A stretch of DNA of 64,000 bases from Raineyella fluvialis (GTDB lineage: Bacteria > Actinomycetota > Actinomycetes > Propionibacteriales > Propionibacteriaceae): assembly GCF_009646095.1 (NCBI RefSeq), contig NZ_CP045725.1:2480001-2544000 (forward strand). Reading direction: 5' to 3'. Both the position numbers and the translations under genes were made by a program. The stretch's first letter is position 1; every line of letters starts with the position of its first letter. The notes beneath the pieces were generated by a model. That model worked only from the letters and a program-made list of their open reading frames with translations, searched no databases and was not told the origin of the DNA. Below are positions 1 through 6,926 of this stretch, piece by piece.

Positions 1-16
1 CGCCGCGCTGATCCCC

Positions 17-535
17 TTACTTCTTCTTGTCCTTCTTCTCGTCGATGACGCCGCCGATGAAGCCGCCGATCTGGCCGCCGAGCACTCCGCCCGCTACGCC
101 GCCGAGGATGGCCCCGATCCCGGCCCCGATTCCTGCCAGCGACGAGCCGTAACTCAGCCTGTAGACGACCACGGTCGGGGAGCCGTCCGGGCCCGGGTTG
201 ACGTCGAAGGCCCCGACATTGGCCGACGCGATGATCAGCGCGACGGGACTCGTCCGGCCGCTGACGGCCAGCTTGTCGTAGACGGCCCGGGACTCGAAGT
301 AGGCCCGCGCGGGGTCGATCTTGCCCTCGCCGGCCTCGCGACCGATCTTGAACAGGCTCAGCAGGATCGACTTCTCCTCGCCGGTGACGAGGTCGGCCTC
401 GAGCAGCCGATCGAGGATCTGCTCGTGTTCGGCGACGAGGTCACCGTTCGACTCGGTCATGATCCGCCGCGCCTCGGCGCGGGCGGCGTGCAGGCCCTCG
501 GTCATCCCGATGACCGCGTACGGAGCGTCGTCCAT
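17..535 (-). CDS. Hypothetical protein with C-terminal glycine zipper
   Basis: A 172-residue protein I do not recognise. The first ~90 residues are charged and probably helical. Residues ~95-125 look like a small beta-rich segment. Residues ~130-163 are a Gly/Ala/Ile-rich stretch with repeated GxxxG spacing (GIGAGIGAILGGVAGG), as in membrane-inserting glycine zippers. The protein ends in a lysine-rich tail (DEKKDKKK). The start is supported by AGGAGG six bases upstream of the ATG. It has no recognisable partner; the next gene upstream on the same strand is an ABC ATPase, separated by a palindrome. The zipper suggests membrane association, but no function can be assigned. Confidence 0.7.
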   Translation of the reverse strand: MDDAPYAVIGMTEGLHAARAEARRIMTESNGDLVAEHEQILDRLLEADLVTGEEKSILLSLFKIGREAGEGKIDPARAYFESRAVYDKLAVSGRTSPVALIIASANVGAFDVNPGPDGSPTVVVYRLSYGSSLAGIGAGIGAILGGVAGGVLGGQIGGFIGGVIDEKKDKKK

Positions 536-621
536 GGTGTCCTCCTGGCAGTGGAACGGCTCAGCCGGAGTTGACGAGCATCCGGCAGAGCACGGATGGG
601 TCGGTCCACCGCCAGTATCGA

Positions 622-641
622 CCCACGGTCGCGACCGTGGG
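622..641 (-). terminator. Perfect 20-bp palindrome between two genes
   Basis: CCCACGGTCGCGACCGTGGG is a perfect palindrome lying 50 bases after the stop of the ABC ATPase and upstream of the glycine-zipper gene. It could be a hairpin terminator without a U tract, as is common in actinobacteria, or an operator for the downstream gene. Confidence 0.4.
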
Positions 642-690
642 AAGGGTCACCTTACTGCCGGGCGCAGGCCGGGCAGTGACGCCGTCGTGC

Positions 691-2661
691 TCAGCCGACC
701 TGGGTCAGCGCCGCGGAGAGTTCGTCGGGCGAGAGGGGGGATCCCTCGACGGTGCGGACGATCTGGCCCCGGTCCATCACCAGCACCCGGCGGCAGCTGC
801 GGACGAGCTCGTCGACGTCGGACGAGACCAGGAGGACCGCGGCACCGTTCTCCGCCGCGTCGTTGAGCTTCTCCCGCATCACCGCGCGGGCGTCGAAGTC
901 CAAGCCCCGGCCCGGTTCGTTGACGATGAGGACGTCGGCCTCCTGCGTCATCAGCTCGTCCAGCAGGACCATCTGCTGCTGGCCACCCGACAGCGTCGAC
1001 CCGACGCTCTCGAGCTTCTCCCCATGGCGGATGGCGCGACGACCGCGCAGTCTCTTGGTCGCCGAGTGGAGCTTCTCGAGAGCCCCCAGGATGGTCGCGA
1101 TCCCGTCGACCTCCGATTCGAAGCTCGACCCGTCGGACCAACCACCGGTGAGCATCGCTCGGGCCACGGAACGCTTCCGCTCCTCGCCCGTCTCCTCGTC
1201 GGGGCCGGCCAGGTAGGCGACCTTGAGCAGTGCGGCGTCCTCGGGGGAGGAGATGGTCCGGTTGTAGCCGTTGATCCGCAGGGTCCGGAAGGTCCCCGGG
1301 GCGCGCCCGTTGAGGGCCCCGACGATGGCGTCCTGACCAGCTCGACGGGAACCGGTGATCCCCAGCACCTCACCGGAGAAGACGCTGAACGACAGGTCCT
1401 CGACCCCCTGACCGCTCATGCCGGGGGCGGTCAGGCCGACCACCTCGAGAATGATCTGCTGCGACTCGTCGCCGGCCTCGTCGGCGTACGTCCGTCCGTC
1501 GTCGGAGGCCATGGCGCGGCGGCCCCGGCCGGGAGCGGTGGGCGGGGCTTGGGGGGCGGGCGCCTCGACGACCGGTGCTTCGACGGCGGGTGCTTCAACG
1601 GCAGGCTGCACGACGGGTGCCTCGACGGGTGCTTCGACGACCGGTGCCTCGAAGGTGGGCGCCGCTGCGGCGGGGGGAACGGCCGGCTTCCGCGCCGGGC
1701 CGGCGGTCCACGGGCTGGTCATCGAACGGGGGACCGCCCAGCTGTCCATGGGCTCGGGGGTCGGAGAAGGCTCGAAAGCCGGTGCGGCCGGTGCGGTGGG
1801 CGGGACGTACGGTGCGGGGTCGGCCGACCGCTGCGGCGCATGGGTCGTCGGCGCCTCGGCGGAGGCCCCCGGTGCCGACGGCTGGGCGGCCTCGGCCTCC
1901 TCGCGGGCGAACTCCTCGTCCATCCGGTCGGGGAACCAGGCCCGCCGAGCGCCCCGGGTACGCATGTGGGCGGCGATGTCGTCGACCGTGACCTGCCGGG
2001 GGTCGAGGATCTCGGGGATCCGGCCGCTGCGGATCACCGCGATCTGGCTGGCGACCGACTGCACCTCGTGCAGGCGGTGGGACACGTACAGCACCGACCG
2101 GCCCTGCCGCGTCAGCCGACTGATGATGAAGTGCAGCTTGTCGAGCTCCTTGAGGTTGAGCGTCGCCGCCACCTCGTCCATGATCACCAGTTGCGCGTCC
2201 TCTGCCAGCAGGCGAACGGCCTCGACGAGGCCCTGCTCGGCATGGGCGAGCTCGCCGATGGCCATGTCCGGGCTCAGGCCCACGGCCGCCTCGTCGAGCA
2301 ACCACTGGGCGGGGCGGACGAGAGCCCGCTGCGGGCGGTCCGCCTGATAGGTGTTGCGGAAGATCGCCCGTGCGACGGTCAGCTCCGGGTCGAGGGTGAA
2401 GTCCTGCTGGATGATGCCGACACCGCGCGACTGGGCGTCCACGCTGTCCTTGGGCCAGTACGGCGCGTTGTTGAGGCGCATGGTCCCGCCGTCGGCCTGC
2501 TGGTGGCCCGAGAAGATGGACATCAGCGTCGACTTACCGGCTCCGTTCTCACCGACGATGCCGACGACCTCACCGCGGCCCACGGACAGATCGACGCCGT
2601 CGAGGACGCGGTGGGTTCCGTACGACTTGGAGATTCCGACGATGTCGAGGAGCGTGTCCAC
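691..2661 (-). CDS. Two-domain ABC ATPase (RbsA/MglA type) with long Ala/Pro linker
   Basis: A 656-residue protein resembling the tandem ATPase subunit of sugar importers, which is usually ~500 residues. NBD1 (~1-235) has an intact Walker A, GENGAGKST, and a Q-loop (QQDF), but its signature is the degenerate IGELAHAEQ and Walker B reads MDEVAATL, not DEPT. NBD2 (~405-650) has the expected degenerate P-loop (GSRRAGQDA), a good LSGGQQQ signature and NEPGRGLD. The family normally pairs one competent and one degenerate site like this. The unusual feature is a ~155-residue Pro/Ala/Val-rich linker (~240-395) with repeated VEAP units. No permease or binding-protein gene lies beside it, so its transporter partner is unknown. 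AGGAGG precedes the start. Confidence 0.85.
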   Translation of the reverse strand: MDTLLDIVGISKSYGTHRVLDGVDLSVGRGEVVGIVGENGAGKSTLMSIFSGHQQADGGTMRLNNAPYWPKDSVDAQSRGVGIIQQDFTLDPELTVARAIFRNTYQADRPQRALVRPAQWLLDEAAVGLSPDMAIGELAHAEQGLVEAVRLLAEDAQLVIMDEVAATLNLKELDKLHFIISRLTRQGRSVLYVSHRLHEVQSVASQIAVIRSGRIPEILDPRQVTVDDIAAHMRTRGARRAWFPDRMDEEFAREEAEAAQPSAPGASAEAPTTHAPQRSADPAPYVPPTAPAAPAFEPSPTPEPMDSWAVPRSMTSPWTAGPARKPAVPPAAAAPTFEAPVVEAPVEAPVVQPAVEAPAVEAPVVEAPAPQAPPTAPGRGRRAMASDDGRTYADEAGDESQQIILEVVGLTAPGMSGQGVEDLSFSVFSGEVLGITGSRRAGQDAIVGALNGRAPGTFRTLRINGYNRTISSPEDAALLKVAYLAGPDEETGEERKRSVARAMLTGGWSDGSSFESEVDGIATILGALEKLHSATKRLRGRRAIRHGEKLESVGSTLSGGQQQMVLLDELMTQEADVLIVNEPGRGLDFDARAVMREKLNDAAENGAAVLLVSSDVDELVRSCRRVLVMDRGQIVRTVEGSPLSPDELSAALTQVG

Positions 2662-2756
2662 GCGGTGTCCTCCTGGGAGTGGGAGATTGGAGCGGGATGG
2701 CGGGGCGGCAGGTGCTGGGGCGTCCGGCGCGCCCCCAATCTAGTGGACCGGATCGG

Positions 2757-3662
2757 TCAGTGATCCACCACGGGATTGTCGGCGACCGTCAGCACCTCGG
2801 CGCCGGCGTCGGTGACGACCAAGGTCTGCTCGAACTGCGCACAGATGCTGCCGTCCTTGGTGAGTACGGTCCAGTCGTCGTCCCACTGGTACCAGTCGTA
2901 GCTGCCGAGGGTGATCATCGGCTCGATGGTGAACGTCATCCCGGGCTGCATCACGGTCGTGGCGAACGGGGAGTCGTAGTGCGGGATGACCAGGCCGGAG
3001 TGGAAGGCGGTGTGTACGCCGTGGCCGGTGTAGTCGCGGACCACGCCGTATCCGAAACGCTTGGCGTACTTCTCGATCGCCAGGCCGATGACGTTGACCT
3101 GGCGCCCCGGCCGGACGACCTTGATGGCACGGTTCAGCGCTTCCTTCGTGCGGTCCACGAGGTCGACCACCTCGGGCGCCACGTCGCCGCACAGGAAGGT
3201 GTGACAGTTGTCCCCGTGCACGCCGTTCTTGTAGGCGGTGACGTCGATCTTGACGATGTCCCCGTCCTCCAGCGGCCGTTCGTCCGGGATGCCGTGGCAG
3301 ATCACCTCGTTGACCGAGGTGCAGATCGACTTCGGGAACCCGCGGTAGTTGAGCGAGGACGGGTAGGCGCCATGGTCGCACATGTACTCGTGGGCGATCC
3401 GGTCCAGCTGGTCGGTCGTGACACCGGGGGCGACGGCCCGGCCGGCCTCGTGCATCGCGTTGGCGGCGATCCGGCAGGCTTCGCGCATCTTCTCGATGGT
3501 CTCGGCGGTCTGGACGTCCGGACCCGTGTAGCGGTCGATCGTGGGGTCGTCCTTGGCCTTGTCGGCGTACTCGGGGCGGTCGATGCCGGCGGGCACGTGC
3601 AGGACGGGGGTCACGAGGTACTGCTTCACGGGCGTCACAGGGGACAGATTACTCGGCGTCAC
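2757..3662 (-). CDS. map: Methionine aminopeptidase, type I
   Basis: A 301-residue cytosolic metalloenzyme that removes the initiator methionine from nascent proteins. The five metal ligands of the family are all visible: D140 and D151 ([15 protein letters not shown]), H214 (GHGVHTAFH), E247 (FTIEPMI) and E278 (AQFEQT), with the substrate-contacting H123 (ICHGIP). The ~40-residue N-terminal extension before the catalytic fold is typical of the longer actinobacterial MapB-type enzymes, some of which bind ribosomes through it. The gene stands alone on its strand; a small conserved gene runs divergently from it. Confidence 0.95.
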   Translation of the reverse strand: MTPSNLSPVTPVKQYLVTPVLHVPAGIDRPEYADKAKDDPTIDRYTGPDVQTAETIEKMREACRIAANAMHEAGRAVAPGVTTDQLDRIAHEYMCDHGAYPSSLNYRGFPKSICTSVNEVICHGIPDERPLEDGDIVKIDVTAYKNGVHGDNCHTFLCGDVAPEVVDLVDRTKEALNRAIKVVRPGRQVNVIGLAIEKYAKRFGYGVVRDYTGHGVHTAFHSGLVIPHYDSPFATTVMQPGMTFTIEPMITLGSYDWYQWDDDWTVLTKDGSICAQFEQTLVVTDAGAEVLTVADNPVVDH

Positions 3663-3769
3663 GGCCCCTTCCGCGATCGTGCGGAGCCGTCAACCGGACG
3701 ACCCCGGTCCGTGGTGCCATGCTGGAATTGCGGCACGAGGGCGTGCCGCCACCCTCACAGGAGGACATC

Positions 3770-3967
3770 GTGACCGAACTGGAAGACACCTGGTGGTACT
3801 GCATGAAGCACCACGCCGTGGAGCGCTACGAGGGCTGTCGGGCGGCCGATCGGCTGGGCCCCTACGCGACGCGCGAGGAGGCCGGTCATGCGCTGGAACG
3901 GGTCGAGGAGCGCAACGAGGCGTGGGACGAGGATCCGCGGTGGAAGGACGAGGAGGACGAGCAGTAG
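3770..3967 (+). CDS. Small conserved acidic actinobacterial protein (SPOR-like)
   Basis: A 65-residue protein starting at GTG with CAGGAGG six bases upstream; this start is preferred to an in-frame ATG 51 bases earlier that lacks a ribosome site. The sequence WWYCMKHHAVERYEGC then RLGPYATREEAGHAL resembles small actinobacterial proteins often annotated as SPOR-domain proteins, with the 'Y.t.eeA..aL' pattern of that fold. The C-terminus is strongly acidic (DEDPRWKDEEDEQ). It has no signal peptide or membrane segment. Function is unknown. Confidence 0.8.
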   Translation: MTELEDTWWYCMKHHAVERYEGCRAADRLGPYATREEAGHALERVEERNEAWDEDPRWKDEEDEQ

Positions 3968-3995
3968 TGCTGCCTCCCGACCGGGACTGACCGGG

Positions 3996-4433
3996 TCAGT
4001 GCCTGCCGGGGTCGTCGGGTGCTGGGGTCGCGGACCCCGGGCTGGCGGCGGGCTCGTCGCGGATGGCCGGCATCTGGATCGTCGTGGACGACTCCTCGTC
4101 CCAGCGCCCGACCGACACGAGCGCCAGACCGCCACCCAGTGGAACCACGTGTGGATTCGTCCCGGTCGTGGCCGCCGACTCCTCGCCCGTGGTGCCGGGT
4201 GTCGTTCGGCGCGCCGGGGAGGCGGGCCCCGCGGGGGAACCAGGTGACGCTGCCGCCGGCCGCGTCGCGGATGACCCGGACGAGGGGCGGGGGAACGTCG
4301 AGGCGCGCAGCGCCCACGGACCGACGACGCTGCCGCGCGCCTCGGGACGCGGCCCGGGCTGCGGCAGGACCGACCACCCGGCGGGACGGTCCTCCCGGCC
4401 GTGGCTCCAGCCCCGAAGGCGCCTCTCGATCAC
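3996..4433 (-). CDS. Hypothetical protein, possibly with two compensating frameshifts
   Basis: An open frame of 145 codons starting at GTG. Its first ~50 and last ~45 codons have the G/C-rich third positions expected here and read like protein (for example VVPLGGGLALVSVGRWDEES near the end). In the middle (about 4190-4310) this frame turns into Ser/Pro/Ala low complexity, while the adjacent frame reads more naturally (LDVPPPLVRVIRDAAGGSV, TWFPRGARLPGAPND). The simplest explanation is one gene with two nearby indels that cancel out. No family is recognised. It lies between a small conserved gene and glnA2, convergent with the former. Confidence 0.45.
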   Translation of the reverse strand: MIERRLRGWSHGREDRPAGWSVLPQPGPRPEARGSVVGPWALRASTFPRPSSGSSATRPAAASPGSPAGPASPARRTTPGTTGEESAATTGTNPHVVPLGGGLALVSVGRWDEESSTTIQMPAIRDEPAASPGSATPAPDDPGRH

Positions 4434-4538
4434 GTCCCGACTCTACTCGCGCACCCTGGGTGCAGCCGAGGTCCGGGTGCAGCTCCGCCTCGGCACGCCA
4501 CTTGGCCGGTCGTCACACCGCTGAAACACGATTCGCGG

Positions 4539-4544
4539 CAGACT
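4539..4544 (+). promoter_or_regulatory. -10 element (CAGACT) for a leaderless glnA2 start
   Basis: CAGACT lies exactly six bases before the ATG of glnA2. That spacing puts the transcription start at or next to the A of the ATG. There is no ribosome-binding site before the ATG, which fits a leaderless mRNA. The -35 region is poor. Confidence 0.45.
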
Positions 4545-4550
4545 GTCCGC

Positions 4551-5888
4551 ATGGACAAGCAGACCGAATACGTGCTCCGTTCTCTCGAGGAGCGCGATGT
4601 CCGATTCGTACGCCTCTGGTTCACCGACGTGCTGGGGTACCTGAAGTCCGTGGCGATCGCGCCCGCCGAACTCGAGGGCGCCTTCGACGAGGGCATCGGC
4701 TTCGACGGGTCGGCGGTCGAGGGCTTCGCGCGCGTCTACGAGTCGGACATGGTCGCCCATCCCGACCCCTCCACCTTCCAGTTGCTGCCGTGGCGTGAGG
4801 AGGCCGGGGGGACGGCGCGGATGTTCTGTGACATCCGTCATCCCGACGGCTCGCCCTCCTGGGCGGACCCGCGCTACGTGCTGAAGCGGGCGCTCTCCCG
4901 CGCCTCCGACATGGGGTACACGTTCTACTGCCACCCCGAGATCGAGTTCTTCCTGATCGAGCCCGACCGTCAGCCGGGCGCGGAACCCACCCCGATCGAC
5001 TACTCGGGCTACTTCGACCACACCGCCCAGCCGCATGGCACCGACTTCCGCCGCGCCGCGATCACGATGCTGGAGCAGATGGGCATCTCGGTGGAGTTCT
5101 CCCACCACGAGGCCGGGGCGGGGCAGCAGGAGATCGATCTGCGGTATGCCGATGCGCTCTCGATGGCCGACAACATCATGACCTTCCGGGTGGTGGTGAA
5201 GGAGGTCGCGATGAGCAAGGGCGTCCGGGCGACCTTCATGCCGAAGCCCTTCACCGACGAGCCGGGCTCGGGCATGCACACGCACATGTCCCTGTTCGAG
5301 GGGGACAACAACGTCTTCCACGACGCGTCGGCGGAGTACAACCTGTCGAAGACCGGCCGGCATTTCATCGCGGGCCTGCTCTCGCATGCCGCCGAGATCA
5401 CCGCCGTCACGAATCAGTTCGTCAACTCCTACAAGCGCCTGGTGCACGGGGACGAGGCGCCGTCCTTCATCAGCTGGGGGCGCAACAACCGGTCCGCCCT
5501 GGTCCGGGTCCCGATGTACAAGCCGACGAAGGGCAGCTCCGCCCGGGTCGAACTGCGCTCCATCGACTCGGCCGCGAACCCGTACCTGGCCTACGCACTC
5601 GCCCTGTCGGCGGGCCTGGACGGCATCGAACGCGAGCTGGAGTTGCCGGCGGAGGCCGAGGACGACGTGTCGTCGCTGACCGACCGGGAGCGGAAGATGC
5701 TCGGCATCAAGACGTTGCCCCGCAGCCTGGAGGAGGCCATCCAGGTGATGGAGGGCTCGGAGCTGGTCGCCGAGACGCTGGGTACGCATGTCTTCGAGTT
5801 CTTCCTGCGCAACAAGCGCGCGGAGTTCGACGCCTACCGCCACCGCGTCACGGCCTACGAACTCGACACCATGCTGCCGAACCTCTGA
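4551..5888 (+). CDS. glnA2: Glutamine synthetase GlnA2 (non-adenylylated type)
   Basis: A 445-residue type I glutamine synthetase, which makes glutamine from glutamate, ammonia and ATP. Catalytic-domain motifs are present: FDGSAVEGF, HPEIEFF, HHEAGAGQQEIDLRY (metal and glutamate site), GSGMHTHMS, and NNRSALVRVP. The region that holds the adenylylated tyrosine in GSI-beta enzymes (NLYDLPPE) here reads LPAEAEDDVSSLTDRERK and has no tyrosine, so this enzyme should escape GlnE control. It matches the mycobacterial GlnA2 pattern, including a nearby glnE. The ATG was chosen because homology begins at MDKQTEYVL and a -10 box is placed for a leaderless start. The classical, modifiable glnA is at 22823-24244. 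Confidence 0.95.
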   Translation: MDKQTEYVLRSLEERDVRFVRLWFTDVLGYLKSVAIAPAELEGAFDEGIGFDGSAVEGFARVYESDMVAHPDPSTFQLLPWREEAGGTARMFCDIRHPDGSPSWADPRYVLKRALSRASDMGYTFYCHPEIEFFLIEPDRQPGAEPTPIDYSGYFDHTAQPHGTDFRRAAITMLEQMGISVEFSHHEAGAGQQEIDLRYADALSMADNIMTFRVVVKEVAMSKGVRATFMPKPFTDEPGSGMHTHMSLFEGDNNVFHDASAEYNLSKTGRHFIAGLLSHAAEITAVTNQFVNSYKRLVHGDEAPSFISWGRNNRSALVRVPMYKPTKGSSARVELRSIDSAANPYLAYALALSAGLDGIERELELPAEAEDDVSSLTDRERKMLGIKTLPRSLEEAIQVMEGSELVAETLGTHVFEFFLRNKRAEFDAYRHRVTAYELDTMLPNL

Positions 5889-5908
5889 CCGGAGGTCCTC
5901 GCTCGACC

Positions 5909-5940
5909 CGGGCGGCCACGCTCCACGGCGTGGCCGCCCG
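5909..5940 (+). terminator. Terminator hairpin after glnA2
   Basis: A 12-bp perfect stem (CGGGCGGCCACG / CGTGGCCGCCCG) with an 8-base loop, 20 bases after the glnA2 stop. It has no U tract, but lies between convergent genes, so it can serve either strand. Confidence 0.7.
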
Positions 5941-5946
5941 AGTCGT

Positions 5947-5989
5947 TCAGGCGATCACGTGCTCAGGTGATCACGCGCTCAGGCGATCA
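5947..5989. repeat. 16-bp tandem repeat, 2.7 copies, over a gene end
   Basis: TCAGGCGATCACGTGC, then TCAGGTGATCACGCGC, then TCAGGCGATCA. The last partial copy includes the stop codon and final codons of the minus-strand DinB/SCP gene, so the repeat looks like an outward duplication of that gene's 3' end. Confidence 0.8.
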
Positions 5990-6818
5990 GGGGCAGCAGC
6001 GGGGACAGGTCCGTCCGCAGCCCCGACGCCATCACACCGTGGTCGGCCACGGCGCTGTCCCAGCTCATCCGCCCGCTCATCACCCGCAGGAACGTCGTCG
6101 CGTCGGTCTCGATGACAGCCGGCGGGGTGCCCCGGGTGTGGGCCGGCTCGGGAGCCACGACGCCACCCGGTGTCGCCCTCACCGGGTCCCCGATCTGCAC
6201 CGCCGCGAACGGCGGGATCCGCACCTCGATCGCCTTGCCGGGTGCTCGGGCCGCCAGGATGTCGGCCGACGTACGGACCGCCGTCGCCGTCGCCTCCACC
6301 GGCGGTGCGACGATCTGGCGCCCGGCGGCCCGCAGGGTGCGGGCCAGGTCGTCATGGAAGAGGACCAGCTCCAGTACGTGCACCCGCAGGAAGTCCAGCA
6401 GGCTCAGCTGCCCGGCGCCGGTGTCGACCAGCGCGGGCAGGTCGCCCTCCACCACACCGGCGACGACGTCCTCGATCACCGCCACGAGTTGGTCACCGAG
6501 CAGGGGCCCGGTGTCCTGGCCCGCGGTGTCCACGGCCCGGTCGTACCGGCGGTGCCGAGTGGCCAGGAGGTGGGAGGCGTACCGCTCCAGTGTGACCGGG
6601 CGGGAGGCCGAGGGCCGCTCCAATTGGGCGGAGACGTCGGTGAGTCGTCCCAACGCGCCCGCACACAGCAACCGGACGTCCCACCCCGGGTGGACGGGCG
6701 GTGCGGCGTAGTCGGCGGGGACGAGGCCGACGACGATGTCCTCGACTGTCCGCAACTCCTCGGCGAACGTGTGCCGCAGCTTCTGGGTCTGGCGCTGGGC
6801 CCGCATCGTCGGTGTCAC
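5979..6818 (-). CDS. DinB-like/sterol-carrier (maleylpyruvate-isomerase-type) protein
   Basis: About 279 residues. The N-terminal ~150 residues fit the four-helix DinB/MDMPI fold of mycothiol-dependent enzymes (HPGWDVRLLCAGALGRL resembles the helix 2 region). The C-terminal ~90 residues resemble the sterol-carrier-like module, ending VIETDATTFLRVMSGRMSW, HGVMASGLRTDLSPLLPL. Proteins with this pairing are usually annotated as sterol carrier family or mycothiol-dependent maleylpyruvate isomerase family; the substrate is unknown. GTG at 6818 is preferred because homology begins just after it and it leaves room for the divergent glnE start. An upstream in-frame start at 6899 is possible. The 3' end sits inside a 16-bp tandem repeat. 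Confidence 0.8.
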   Translation of the reverse strand: MTPTMRAQRQTQKLRHTFAEELRTVEDIVVGLVPADYAAPPVHPGWDVRLLCAGALGRLTDVSAQLERPSASRPVTLERYASHLLATRHRRYDRAVDTAGQDTGPLLGDQLVAVIEDVVAGVVEGDLPALVDTGAGQLSLLDFLRVHVLELVLFHDDLARTLRAAGRQIVAPPVEATATAVRTSADILAARAPGKAIEVRIPPFAAVQIGDPVRATPGGVVAPEPAHTRGTPPAVIETDATTFLRVMSGRMSWDSAVADHGVMASGLRTDLSPLLPLIA

Positions 6819-6926
6819 CTCGTCGACGCTACCCCCGATGGGTGTCGGGGATGTTGCGGTGCGGCGAACGGGGACCGAACGGGGTGCCGTACGCTGCATC
6901 CGCGGGCCGGAACCCTGGAGGACGAC

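Noticed and set aside
571-2763. Long plus-strand frame opposite the ABC ATPase
   Set aside because: Antisense shadow; the Gly/Arg/Cys-rich repeats are only the complement of the Ala/Pro linker.
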